Positions 1-7,669 are shown, counted from the first letter of the stretch. The stretch is 64,000 nt of DNA from Cellulomonas fimi ATCC 484 (GCF_000212695.1 NC_015514.1:62001-126000); one strand, 5' to 3'. The notes: generated by a model not told the origin, from the sequence alone. Program-made: numbers and translations.

Positions 1-2
1 GC

Positions 3-689
3 CCGCCCCGCAGCGCCCCCGACCTCGGCCCGAACGTCGTCGTCTTCAGCCCCTCGACCCCCGTCGCCGAGATCCAGGCGAAGGTCGACGCGATCCACGC
101 GCAGCAGGTCGACGCCGAGATGGGCACCGCCCGCTACAGCCTGCTGTTCCTGCCCGGCGAGTACGGCTCCGCCGAGCAGCCCCTGCAGCTCAAGGTCGGC
201 TACTACACCGAGGTCGCCGGCCTCGGGGCGTCCCCGACCGACGTCACCGTGCACGGCAAGATCGAGACCTACAACCGCTGCCTGTCGAGCGACCCCGCCA
301 ACCCCAACTGCCTGGCGCTCGTGAACTTCTGGCGCACGCTGTCCAACCTCACGCTCGACATCGAGGCCGCCGGCCAGGACGGCTGCCGCGCGTCGGCGAA
401 CTTCTGGGCCGTGTCGCAGGCCGTCTCGCTGCGCCGGCTGAACGTGCTCGCCGGCGAGGGCGACCCCGGCTTCTCGCTCATGGACTACTGCACCGCGGGC
501 CCGCAGTACGCGTCTGGCGGGTTCATCGCCGACTCGCGGTTCGGTGACGTCGTCAACGGCTCGCAGCAGCAGTGGCTGACGCGCAACAGCGAGGTCCGCA
601 GCTGGTCCTTCACGGCGCAGCAGGCCGTCGACTACGGACTCGCGGACCGCGTCGTCACGACCCTCAAGGACGTCCCGGCCGCGGCCTGA
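3..689 (+). CDS. Beta-helix (pectate-lyase-like) secreted-type protein, 5' partial, with a ClpP-like C-terminal end
   Basis: The open frame enters from before the window; the ATG at 120 is internal, because the codons before it (DLGPNVVVFSP, then EIQAKVDAIHAQQ) already belong to the same protein. Residues such as LFLPGEYG, KVGYYTEVAGLGASP, NFWRTLSNL and CRASANFWAVSQAVSLRRLN fit the right-handed beta-helix family often annotated as 'coagulation factor 5/8 type' or pectate-lyase-fold protein. Family members normally continue for several hundred residues after the WLTRNSEV block. Here the frame instead ends about 26 residues later with FTAQQAVDYGLADRVV, which reads like the end of ClpP. The gene is therefore probably a truncated fusion, or a misassembly. 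A ClgR-type regulator, the family that controls clp genes, lies just downstream on the other strand. Family recognition is from memory of conserved blocks; the biochemical role is unknown. Confidence 0.65.
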   Translation, partial: PPRSAPDLGPNVVVFSPSTPVAEIQAKVDAIHAQQVDAEMGTARYSLLFLPGEYGSAEQPLQLKVGYYTEVAGLGASPTDVTVHGKIETYNRCLSSDPANPNCLALVNFWRTLSNLTLDIEAAGQDGCRASANFWAVSQAVSLRRLNVLAGEGDPGFSLMDYCTAGPQYASGGFIADSRFGDVVNGSQQQWLTRNSEVRSWSFTAQQAVDYGLADRVVTTLKDVPAAA

Positions 690-803
690 CGCGCGGCCCG
701 TCGGGGCCGGGCAGGCCACCCTCGCGGGCGAGACCGCCATGGCGCACGGTTGGCGCCCGCCACCCGGACGCCGTGGTGGTCTCGGCGGCTCTGCGGCGGG
801 GGG

Positions 804-1334
804 TCAGGCGGCGAGCAGCAGGCCGGTGGGTCCGGTCGGTCGGGGGGTGAGCGTCGCGGGCGGGACGGCGAGCTCGTGGTCCGTGGCGACGAGGTCCACG
901 ACGACCAGCGCGCGGTCGCTCCCGGTGCCGTCGGCGGGTCCACGCCCCGTCCGCCCGCGCACCTGCGGTCCGCGCGCCACGTCGTCCGGCAGCTCGACGT
1001 CGGGGCGGCGCGGGGGAGCGGTCAGGTCGACGACCACGCGGCCGTCGAGGCGGGCGAGCTCGGCATGGGCGGCGCCGACGAGGTCGACGAGCCGCATGCC
1101 GAGGGCGCGGCAGACGGCCACGAGCACCTCCGACGAGGCCTCCTTGCGACCGCGCTCGATCTCCGAGAGGTAGGCGACCGAGACGCGGGCGTCGAGCGCG
1201 ACGTCCCGCAGCGTGCGGCCCTGGTCCTCACGGCGCTCGCGCAGGACGGCACCGACCAGGCGGCGCAGCAGCGGCTCGGTGCGGTGCTCGAGGGTGTGCT
1301 GCGTCGTGACCGGGCCCGCGAGGTCCTGCGTCAT
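804..1334 (-). CDS. XRE-family regulator of the ClgR/PopR type
   Basis: A DNA-binding regulator with an N-terminal Cro/C1 helix-turn-helix (TLRDVALDARVSVAYLSEIERGRKEAS, roughly residues 38-64) followed by ALGMRLVDLV, the pattern seen in ClgR. In actinobacteria ClgR and PopR activate clpP genes and are themselves Clp substrates. The start is put at the ATG ending at 1334, because GGGAGA lies 5-10 bases upstream; the longer frame adds a 21-residue low-complexity leader without a clear ribosome site. The C-terminal half is poorly conserved, rich in Pro, Arg and Thr, and ends in LLLAA, a small-hydrophobic tail compatible with Clp recognition (inference). It converges on the gene whose end resembles ClpP, which supports a former clp locus here. 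Confidence 0.8.
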   Translation of the reverse strand: MTQDLAGPVTTQHTLEHRTEPLLRRLVGAVLRERREDQGRTLRDVALDARVSVAYLSEIERGRKEASSEVLVAVCRALGMRLVDLVGAAHAELARLDGRVVVDLTAPPRRPDVELPDDVARGPQVRGRTGRGPADGTGSDRALVVVDLVATDHELAVPPATLTPRPTGPTGLLLAA

Positions 1335-1552
1335 CGCCGTCTCCCGTCGTCGGGCGTGCTCGTCGTGCGGAGTGGCGCCGCGGGTGCGCGCCGCCACTCC
1401 GGGCGGGTGATCCCGTCATGCGCCTGTCCGCCACGGTAGACCCGGGTCCGGCCGCCGGGAGGCCGCCGCGCGTCTGCTCTGAGCGGACACGCCGGGGGTC
1501 GCACGGCGCTGGGAACGGCCCCGAGGTGGGGACCGGGTGGCGGTGCCGGCGC

Positions 1553-2914
1553 TCAGGCGCCCGTGACCATCCAGGCCGTGCCGCGGGCGCGCCAGCCCGT
1601 CGTGACGGCGCGGGCCAGCATGAAGACGCCCGCGAACGCGGCCCACAGCCACGCGAGCCCGGGGGCGCCGTCGGGGGCGAGCGCGCGGACCCCGAGGGCG
1701 ACGGGCACATAGGCGACGAGGGTCGCGACCCCGGCCCACGCGAGGAAGCGCCCGTCACCGGCGCCGATGAGCACCCCGTCGAGCACGAACACCCACCCGG
1801 CCATCGGCATCGTGACCGCGGCCACCACGAGGGCGACCACGGCGGCGTGGCGGACGTCGGGATCGGTCGTGAACAGGCGCACGTACAGCCACGACGCGCC
1901 TCCGAGCACGAGGCCGAGCACGGCGCCGGCGCCGACGCCCCACTGCAGGGTGCGGCGCAGGAGCGCGCGGGTGCGAGGGACGTCCGCGGCGCCGAGGGCG
2001 TGCCCGACGAGCGCCTGCGCAGCGATGGCCAGCGCGTCGAGCGCGAACGCGGCGAGGCCCCACACGGCGTTGACCACCTGGTGCCCGGCGAGCGCCGTCG
2101 CGCCGAGGCCTGTCGCGACCCACACGGTCAGCAGGATCGCGGCCCGCAGCGTGAGGGTGCGGACCAGCAGCGGCGCACCGGCGCGCGCGTTCGCCCACAG
2201 ACCGGCGGCGTGCGGCCCGAGGCGCGACCCGGCGGCGCGAGCGCCGCGGACGAGGACGGCGGCGAGCACAGCGCCCATCGCGAGCTGCGTCAGCGCCGTC
2301 CCCAGGCCGGAGCCGGCGATCCCCATTCCCGCTCCGTAGACGAGCGCGACGTTGAGCGCGGCGTTGACGACCGCACCGGCGGTCGCGACGACGAGGGGCG
2401 TGCGCGTGTCCTGCAGGCCGCGCAGCGCCCCGGTGGAGGCGAGGACCAGCAGCATGCCCGGCAGTCCGGGCGCCGACCAGCGCAGGTAGACGACGGCCTC
2501 CGTCGCCGTGGCGCCGGCGGCACCGAGTGCGCCGACGACCCACGGCGCGGTCGCCCACGTGAGCGCCGCGAGGACGATCCCGAGCCCCAGCGCGAGCCAC
2601 ATCCCGTCGACGCCGACCTGCAGCGCGCCGCCCCGGTCGCCCGCCCCGAGCCGCCGGGCGACGGCCGCCGTCGTGGCGTAGGCGAGGAAGACGCACAGCC
2701 CGACGACGGTGACGAGGACCGTCGACGCGAGGGCCAGACCGGCCAGCGAGGCTGTCCCGAGGTGCCCGACGACGGCCGAGTCGACGAGGACGAAGAGCGG
2801 TTCGGCGACCAGCGCCCCGAGAGCCGGAACGGCGAGGGCGAGTATCTGGCGGTCCACGGAGGGAGCACGACGTCCGTCAGGTGAAATCTCGGCCAACCTT
2901 TCTCGCGTCCACAT
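1553..2914 (-). CDS. MATE-family efflux transporter (DinF-like)
   Basis: An integral membrane antiporter of the multidrug and toxic compound extrusion family, expected to export cationic compounds in exchange for H+ or Na+. About twelve hydrophobic segments are visible, with the family blocks LALAVPALGALVAEPLFVLVD near the N-terminus, then VGHLGTASLAGLALA and, mid-protein, GALRGLQDTRTPLVV. Length (453 residues) is normal. A frame extension to 3043 exists, but it would translate through the DnaA-box cluster and has low-complexity content, so the ATG at 2914 (MWTRERLAEIS) is preferred; its ribosome site is weak. It is transcribed divergently from dnaB across a 275-bp spacer. A dinF-like gene beside dnaB may be an old arrangement, but I could not verify that. 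Confidence 0.85.
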   Translation of the reverse strand: MWTRERLAEISPDGRRAPSVDRQILALAVPALGALVAEPLFVLVDSAVVGHLGTASLAGLALASTVLVTVVGLCVFLAYATTAAVARRLGAGDRGGALQVGVDGMWLALGLGIVLAALTWATAPWVVGALGAAGATATEAVVYLRWSAPGLPGMLLVLASTGALRGLQDTRTPLVVATAGAVVNAALNVALVYGAGMGIAGSGLGTALTQLAMGAVLAAVLVRGARAAGSRLGPHAAGLWANARAGAPLLVRTLTLRAAILLTVWVATGLGATALAGHQVVNAVWGLAAFALDALAIAAQALVGHALGAADVPRTRALLRRTLQWGVGAGAVLGLVLGGASWLYVRLFTTDPDVRHAAVVALVVAAVTMPMAGWVFVLDGVLIGAGDGRFLAWAGVATLVAYVPVALGVRALAPDGAPGLAWLWAAFAGVFMLARAVTTGWRARGTAWMVTGA

Positions 2915-2968
2915 GCGGTGCACAGCGTTCCCGCCGGTCAGCGACCTTCTGCGGGGGAGATTCCCACG

Positions 2969-3044
2969 GTATCCACAGGACTGTCCACGGGCTGTGCACA
3001 GTGCTTCGGACACCGTCCACACGTGCCCCACAGGGTTGTCCACA
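2969..3044 (+). promoter_or_regulatory. Cluster of DnaA-box-like 9-mers upstream of dnaB
   Basis: A perfect actinobacterial DnaA box, TTGTCCACA, lies at 3036-3044. Weaker relatives in the same orientation are GTATCCACA (2969-2977), CTGTCCACG (2981-2989) and CCGTCCACA (3013-3021). All sit in the spacer between the MATE gene and dnaB. DnaA binding here could link helicase expression to replication initiation, or mark a minor DnaA-titration site; both ideas are inference. The spacer is short and lacks an obvious AT-rich unwinding element, so I do not call it oriC. Confidence 0.6.
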
Positions 3045-3189
3045 GGCCGGTTTGGAGGCCGGTCCGGACGCGCCTAACCTCGCGTGCGTAGGCAGGACCG
3101 GACGCGAGTGCGGTGGCGCGGACGGAGTTGTCGGCGGCGGCTGCTAGAACAGCTGTTCGACGGTAACGGATGACGGGGATGGGCGGCCA

Positions 3190-4569
3190 GTGACGATCGA
3201 GGAGCTCGAGTACGGCGCGCCGCCGGACTCCGGACGCGGGGGCAACGGCGGCTTCGACCGCACCCCGCCGCAGGACCTCGAGGCCGAGCGGTCCGTCCTC
3301 GGCGGCATGATGATCTCGAAGGACGCCATCGCCGACGTCATCGAGCAGATCAAGGGCACCGACTTCTACCGCCCGGCGCACGAGGCCGTCTACGACGCGA
3401 TCCTCGACCTGTACGGGCGCGGCGAGCCCGCCGACGCGATCACCGTCGCCGACGAGCTGACCAAGCGCGGCGAGATCGGCCGCATCGGCGGCGCCCCCTA
3501 CCTCCACACGCTCATCTCGTCCGTGCCCACCGCGGCCAACGCCGGCTACTACGCGCGGATCGTGCGCGAGCGCGCCATCCTGCGCAAGCTCGTCGAGGCC
3601 GGCACGCGCATCGTGCAGCTCGGGTACGGCACCGACGGCGGTGACGTCGACGAGATCGTCAACAACGCGCAGGCCGAGGTCTACGCCGTCACCGAGCGCC
3701 GCGCGTCCGAGGACTACCTGCCGCTCGGCGAGATCATCGGCGGCACGGTCGACGAGATCGAGGCCGCCGGCCACCGCGGCGAGGGCATGATCGGCGTCCC
3801 CACGGGCTTCTCCGACCTCGACCGCCTGACAAATGGGCTGCACCCCGGACAGATGATTGTCGTCGCAGCGAGGCCTGCAATTGGCAAGTCGACCCTGGGA
3901 ATTGACATCGTCCGGTCGGCGTCGATCAAGCACGGGATGACGTCCGTCGTGTTCTCGCTCGAGATGAGCCGCAACGAGATCACGATGCGTCTGCTGTCGG
4001 CCGAGGCGCGCGTGCACCTGCAGAAGATGCGCACCGGCCAGATGGGCGAGGACGACTGGGCCAAGGTCGCCGCGACCATGGGCAAGATCTCCGAGGCGCC
4101 GCTGTTCATCGACGACTCGCCGAACATGTCGCTCATGGAGATCCGCGCCAAGTCGCGCCGGCTCAAGCAGCGGCACGACCTCAAGCTCGTCATCATCGAC
4201 TACCTCCAGCTGATGACGTCCGGCAAGCGTGTCGAGTCCCGCCAGCAGGAGGTCTCGGAGTTCTCCCGCGCACTCAAGCTCCTCGCCAAGGAGCTCGAGG
4301 TTCCGGTCATCGCCATCTCCCAGCTCAACCGCGGACCCGAACAGCGAACGGACAAGAAACCGCAGATGAGCGACCTTCGCGAAAGTGGCAGCATCGAGCA
4401 GGATGCTGACATGGTCATCCTTCTGCATCGCGAAGACGCCTACGAAAAAGAATCGCCCCGTGCGGGCGAGGCGGACCTCATCGTTGCGAAGCACAGAAAT
4501 GGTCCGACCGACACCATCACCGTGGCGTTCCAGGGTCACTATTCGCGCTTCGTCGACATGCAGGCGTGA
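3190..4569 (+). CDS. dnaB: Replicative DNA helicase DnaB
   Basis: The hexameric 5'-3' helicase that unwinds DNA at the replication fork and recruits primase. The N-terminal helical domain (PPQDLEAERSVLGGMM, residues about 26-41) is followed by a RecA-type ATPase core. The Walker A motif ends ARPAIGKST with the lysine at about residue 233, and the Walker B motif LVIIDYLQLM has its Asp at about 337. SQLNRG and the DLRESGSIEQDAD block follow. The length of 459 residues is typical and leaves no room for an intein. The start is the GTG at 3190 (VTIEELEYG). Two stretches, about 3829-3911 and 4300-4545, use A/T-ending and otherwise rare codons (AAA, GAA, ATT, AGA, GTT) unlike the rest of the gene; see findings. 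Confidence 0.98.
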   Translation: MTIEELEYGAPPDSGRGGNGGFDRTPPQDLEAERSVLGGMMISKDAIADVIEQIKGTDFYRPAHEAVYDAILDLYGRGEPADAITVADELTKRGEIGRIGGAPYLHTLISSVPTAANAGYYARIVRERAILRKLVEAGTRIVQLGYGTDGGDVDEIVNNAQAEVYAVTERRASEDYLPLGEIIGGTVDEIEAAGHRGEGMIGVPTGFSDLDRLTNGLHPGQMIVVAARPAIGKSTLGIDIVRSASIKHGMTSVVFSLEMSRNEITMRLLSAEARVHLQKMRTGQMGEDDWAKVAATMGKISEAPLFIDDSPNMSLMEIRAKSRRLKQRHDLKLVIIDYLQLMTSGKRVESRQQEVSEFSRALKLLAKELEVPVIAISQLNRGPEQRTDKKPQMSDLRESGSIEQDADMVILLHREDAYEKESPRAGEADLIVAKHRNGPTDTITVAFQGHYSRFVDMQA

Positions 4570-4665
4570 CAACTGCTCGGGTGCATCCGTAGAACGCCGC
4601 CGTGCGAGAGACCTCGACGTCCGGGCTCCGACACTGCGGGTACCGGCGCCGTGTGCGGCGTGGGG

Positions 4666-5247
4666 CTACAGGGTCGCCCACCCGGTGCGGATCAGGGCGT
4701 TGATCCCTGGGCGCGAGGACTCGTCGGCCATGGCGGCCTTGCCGACCCAGGCGATCGCGAGCGTGGCCAGGAAGAGGTCGCGTGCGCGTACGTCGCTGCG
4801 GGCGCTGCCCTCGCGCTGGGCGGCGGCCAGGAATGTGTCGGTGGTGGTGATGTAGCCCTGGCAGGTCAGGGCGAGGGGTGAGGCTTCCTCGGAGACGGCG
4901 TCGCGCAGGGGGTCGGGCAGGCCGTCGAAGGCGCTGGCCCACTCGACCAGGGCGGTGAGCCATCGCTGCAGCGAGGTGGCCGCGTCGGTCGAGGTCGCGG
5001 CGATGTCGTCGAGCTCGCGGGTGAGGTGATCCTCGCGCTCGGCGAGGAGGGCGGCCAGGAGGGCTGCACGGTTGGGGAAGTGGCGGTAGAGCGTGCCGGG
5101 CCCGATGCCCGCGCTCTTGGCGATCTGGTCGAGGGACCCGGTGACCCCGTGCTCGCTGAAGTGCTGCTCAGCGACCTGCAGGATCCGGTCGCGGTTGCGC
5201 CGCGCGTCCGCGCGCGGAGGGCGGGCGCCGCCGGTCGTGCTCGTCAT
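4666..5247 (-). CDS. TetR-family transcriptional repressor
   Basis: A typical TetR protein of about 193 residues. Its N-terminal helix-turn-helix reads ILQVAEQHFSEHGV, then LDQIAKSAGIGPGTLYRHFPNR, followed by an all-helical ligand-binding domain of unknown specificity. The ATG ending at 5247 is chosen because AAAGGAAG lies about 9 bases upstream; the ATG at 5268 lacks this. It is divergent from an NAD(P)-binding oxidoreductase and a quinone-reductase-like gene. The shared spacer carries two strong palindromes and a promoter, so it very likely represses that pair and perhaps itself. The signal could be an electrophile, quinone or similar redox stress (inference from the targets). Confidence 0.9.
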   Translation of the reverse strand: MTSTTGGARPPRADARRNRDRILQVAEQHFSEHGVTGSLDQIAKSAGIGPGTLYRHFPNRAALLAALLAEREDHLTRELDDIAATSTDAATSLQRWLTALVEWASAFDGLPDPLRDAVSEEASPLALTCQGYITTTDTFLAAAQREGSARSDVRARDLFLATLAIAWVGKAAMADESSRPGINALIRTGWATL

Positions 5248-5261
5248 CACGCGGGCTTCCT

Positions 5262-5321
5262 TTGACAACCGGAGAGTGTCTCCCTAACGTGGGAGACAAG
5301 AGGAGACTATCTCCTCTTGTC
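5262..5321 (+). promoter_or_regulatory. Promoter with two overlapping TetR-type operators
   Basis: TTGACA at 5262-5267 is followed after exactly 17 bp by TAACGT at 5285-5290, a strong housekeeping promoter reading right. The -10 is enclosed by the perfect inverted repeat GTCTCCC (5278-5284) / GGGAGAC (5291-5297). Immediately after it lies a second perfect palindrome with 12-bp arms, GACAAGAGGAGA (5295-5306) and its complement (5310-5321), separated by CTA. Occupancy of either site would block transcription of the oxidoreductase genes. The TetR gene starts at 5247 on the other strand and is the obvious binder. Confidence 0.85.
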
Positions 5322-5358
5322 TTCGTACGTCACACGCGACACACCACGAAGGGCTCTC

Positions 5359-6102
5359 ATGCGGATCGGCATCATCGGAGCGGGCAACATCGGGACGATC
5401 CTCGCCCGGCGGCTGGCCCGCGTCGGCCACGACGTCTCGATCGCGAACTCCCGCGCGCCCGAGACCGTCCCAGCAGCAGCTCTGAGCTCGGGAGCCCGGG
5501 CTGTGTGGGCGGCCGACGCGACCGCGGGCGCGGACGTGGTGATCGTCTCGGTCAACCTCGGGCAGATCCCCACCGTGGCCGACCTCGTGGCGAAGGCACC
5601 GTCGGGGGCGGTCATCTTGGACACCTCGAACTACTTCCCGCGCCGCGACGGGGTCATCGAGGGCCTGGGCGCCGGGCAGAACGAGAGCGCGTGGGTGCAG
5701 GCGCAGTACCGGCGCCCGCTCGTCAAGGTGTGGAACACCATCACCACCGCGTCGTTCGCCGACAAGGCCACGCCGGCGGGCACCCCAGGGCGCATCGGCC
5801 TGCCGGTGGCGGCCGACGACGACGCGCAGCGCAAGATCGGGATGGAGCTCGTGGAGCAGACCGGGTTCGACGCGTTCGACGCCGGCGTGATCGCGGAGTC
5901 CTGGCGCCAGCAGCCGGGCACCCCGGCATACACGACGGACCTGACCGCCGAGCAGCTGCCCGCAGCCCTCGCGGCGGCCGACGCGGCCCGCGCGGCCCGC
6001 CGGCGCGACCTGATGATGGAGATCCTCATCGAGCGGGCCGAGCCCGACGGCACCTTGCCCGGCTCGGACTTCCAGCTCGCCCTCAACCGGCTGCTCTTCT
6101 GA
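5359..6102 (+). CDS. NAD(P)-binding oxidoreductase (F420-dependent NADP reductase-like fold)
   Basis: A Rossmann-fold protein opening with MRIGIIGAGNIGTILARRLA, the dinucleotide-binding GxGxxG, then DVSIANSR, where an acidic or Ser/Arg residue discriminates NADP. The overall pattern resembles the coenzyme-F420-dependent NADP oxidoreductase family, in which many members act on other substrates. The 247-residue length is right. The start at 5359 has GAAGGG just upstream; the TTG at 5317 lies inside the operator and is rejected. It is the first gene after the TetR operator and is followed by a quinone-reductase-like gene, suggesting a small detoxification operon. The true substrate is unknown. 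Confidence 0.8.
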   Translation: MRIGIIGAGNIGTILARRLARVGHDVSIANSRAPETVPAAALSSGARAVWAADATAGADVVIVSVNLGQIPTVADLVAKAPSGAVILDTSNYFPRRDGVIEGLGAGQNESAWVQAQYRRPLVKVWNTITTASFADKATPAGTPGRIGLPVAADDDAQRKIGMELVEQTGFDAFDAGVIAESWRQQPGTPAYTTDLTAEQLPAALAAADAARAARRRDLMMEILIERAEPDGTLPGSDFQLALNRLLF

Positions 6103-6122
6103 GACGCGGGGACGTGCGCACG

Positions 6123-6152
6123 ATGAACGAGACGAAGGCGGTCGTGGGATGA
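6123..6152 (+). other. Nine-codon leader ORF overlapping the next start (translational coupling)
   Basis: ATG at 6123 opens a 9-codon frame (MNETKAVVG) whose TGA (6150-6152) overlaps the ATG of the quinone-reductase-like gene at 6149. This arrangement would let terminating ribosomes reinitiate on the downstream gene. The peptide itself shows nothing recognisable. Confidence 0.35.
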
Positions 6153-7144
6153 AGCGGTGGCAGGCAGCGGAGTTCGGAGAGGTCGAGCAGGTGCTCCGGC
6201 TGGAGGAGGTGCCCGTACCCACGCCGGGCCCGGGGGAGGCGTTGGTCCGGGTGCTCGCGGCGAGCCTCGCGCTGCCCGACCTGATGATGCTCCGCGGTGA
6301 GTACCCGCTGGTCCCGGCACCGCCCGTCACCCCCGGGCAGGAGGTCGTCGGCATCGTCGAGCAGGCCGCCGACGGCTTCCCCTACGCGCCCGGGACGCAG
6401 ATCGTCGGCGGCGCCCTGACCGGCGGCCTGGCCGAGTACACGCTCGTTCCTGGCTGGAGCGCGATGCCCGTCATGGACGGGCTCAGCATCCAGCAGGCCG
6501 TGGGGTTCGTCGGGTCGTTCCACGTCGCGCACATCGGCCTGCACCACCGCGCCCACCTGCGGGCAGGGGAGGTGCTGCTGGTCGTCGGTGGGGCCGGCCG
6601 CACCGGCTCCGCCGCGATCCAGGTCGGCAAGGCACTCGGGGCGACCGTCATCGCGACCGCCCGCACGCAGTCGAAGGCGCGGTTCTGCGAGGAGCAGGGC
6701 GCGGACCTCGTCGTCGATCTCGCCGACCCCACCACGGCCGCCGCCATCGCAGAGCTGACCGGCGGGCGCGGCGTCGACGTCGTCTACGACACCGTCGGCG
6801 GGGACGCGTACACCCAGGCGACCACGGTCCTCGCTCGCTCGGGCGCGCGCGTCCTGATCGTGGGGTTCGCGAGCGGGACGCCGGCCCGCCCCGACGGGCA
6901 GGACCTGCTGTCCCGGGACTACGCCGTCATCGGCACCCTGTCCTCCTTCCGCAACGACGCCGAACGAACCGACACCCTCGAGGCTCTCGCCGCCATGGTG
7001 GCCACCGGCCAGATCGACCCGCCTGTGAACGCCGTGCACGCGTTCGCGGACGTCCCCGAGGCACTGGCCCGACGTGCCGCAGACGCCTCCGGCCAGACCG
7101 TGGTGACCCTGACCCAGCCCGCCCGCGCGCAGGCATCCGCGTAG
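6149..7144 (+). CDS. Zinc-independent quinone oxidoreductase (MDR/zeta-crystallin type)
   Basis: A medium-chain dehydrogenase/reductase of 331 residues, expected to reduce quinones or enones with NADPH. The N-terminal GroES-like domain includes PVPTPGPGEALVRVLAASL and GVGI-like turns; the Rossmann segment VLLVVGGAGRTGSAAIQVGKALGATVIATA binds the nucleotide. The Cys/His set of zinc alcohol dehydrogenases is missing, which points to the quinone oxidoreductase branch. RGVDVVYDTVGGD is a typical family block. It follows the NAD(P)-binding gene by 46 bp, overlaps a 9-codon leader and probably shares the TetR-controlled promoter. Confidence 0.85.
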   Translation: MKRWQAAEFGEVEQVLRLEEVPVPTPGPGEALVRVLAASLALPDLMMLRGEYPLVPAPPVTPGQEVVGIVEQAADGFPYAPGTQIVGGALTGGLAEYTLVPGWSAMPVMDGLSIQQAVGFVGSFHVAHIGLHHRAHLRAGEVLLVVGGAGRTGSAAIQVGKALGATVIATARTQSKARFCEEQGADLVVDLADPTTAAAIAELTGGRGVDVVYDTVGGDAYTQATTVLARSGARVLIVGFASGTPARPDGQDLLSRDYAVIGTLSSFRNDAERTDTLEALAAMVATGQIDPPVNAVHAFADVPEALARRAADASGQTVVTLTQPARAQASA

Positions 7145-7147
7145 CCC

Positions 7148-7267
7148 ACGACACTGGAGGCCGCTCGCAGGCGTGCGCGGCGATCGTCGTGCTCCGGCCA
7201 GACCAGGGCCTCCAGCCCGCTGCACGCGTCGACGTCGAACACGTCGACCGGCGCGAGGTCTGGGCAC
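7148..7267 (-). pseudogene. Fragment resembling the C-terminal region of DUF2332 proteins
   Basis: On the minus strand one frame reads DLAPVDVFDVDACSGLEALV, followed directly by WPEHDDRRARLRAA. This closely resembles the conserved block of DUF2332 proteins (P-x-D at the start, then LeaLVWPEH and R-x-ARL). No start codon, upstream domain or stop appropriate to a whole gene is present; the frame simply runs into the quinone reductase on one side and the VOC gene on the other. I read it as a remnant of a deleted gene. The identification is from memory of the motif. Confidence 0.5.
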
Positions 7268-7288
7268 GGGTCGTGCGACCGCGGCCGA

Positions 7289-7669
7289 TCAGGCGCTCGG
7301 CGGCTCGATGAGGTCCCAGGCGCCGCCGTACGGGTCCTCGAAGACCGCCACCGTGCCGTACGGCTCCCGACGGGGCTCCTCCCGGAAGCGCACCCCATGC
7401 CGGACCATCCGCTCGTGCTGAGCTGCGAAGTCGTCGGTCTCCAGGAAGAACGCGACGTCGGCGCCGGCCTGTCGCCCGACCGGTGCGTCGTCGGGAGCCA
7501 GCGCGAGGACGAGCCCCGTCCCGCCGTCGGGTGGTCCGACCACGACGCGTCGCCACCCGCCGTCGAACGTCTCGTCCTGACGCACGGTGAATCCGAGCGC
7601 GTCGACGAAGAACGCCAGCGCCTCGGCGTGGTCTCGGACGAGGTACGTCACGTCGCGCAGTCGGATCAT
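7289..7669 (-). CDS. VOC-superfamily (glyoxalase/bleomycin-resistance fold) protein
   Basis: A 126-residue vicinal-oxygen-chelate protein. The two beta-alpha-beta modules are visible: IRLRDVTYLVRDHAEALAFF then LGFTVRQDE, and VAFFLETDDFAAQHERM then EPYGTVAVFEDPYGGAWDLIEP. The latter ends in the usual D-P-x-G-N/A-x-W/D-L pattern. VOC members include glyoxalases, dioxygenases and drug-binding resistance proteins, so function cannot be fixed from fold alone. A TAGGCT -10 hexamer (minus strand, 7681-7676) ends exactly 6 bp before the ATG, implying a leaderless transcript and confirming the start. Confidence 0.85.
   Translation of the reverse strand: MIRLRDVTYLVRDHAEALAFFVDALGFTVRQDETFDGGWRRVVVGPPDGGTGLVLALAPDDAPVGRQAGADVAFFLETDDFAAQHERMVRHGVRFREEPRREPYGTVAVFEDPYGGAWDLIEPPSA

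Noticed and set aside
1418..2884. 488-codon plus-strand frame opposite the MATE transporter
   Set aside because: Low-complexity Glu/Arg/Gly sequence with no family features; the minus strand encodes a clear membrane protein.
2915..3189. Chromosomal origin (oriC)
   Set aside because: DnaA boxes are present, but there are only four, no AT-rich unwinding region is visible, and dnaA and dnaN are not adjacent.
2938..4572. 544-codon minus-strand frame opposite dnaB
   Set aside because: dnaB is unambiguous on the plus strand; the antisense frame has no recognisable domain.
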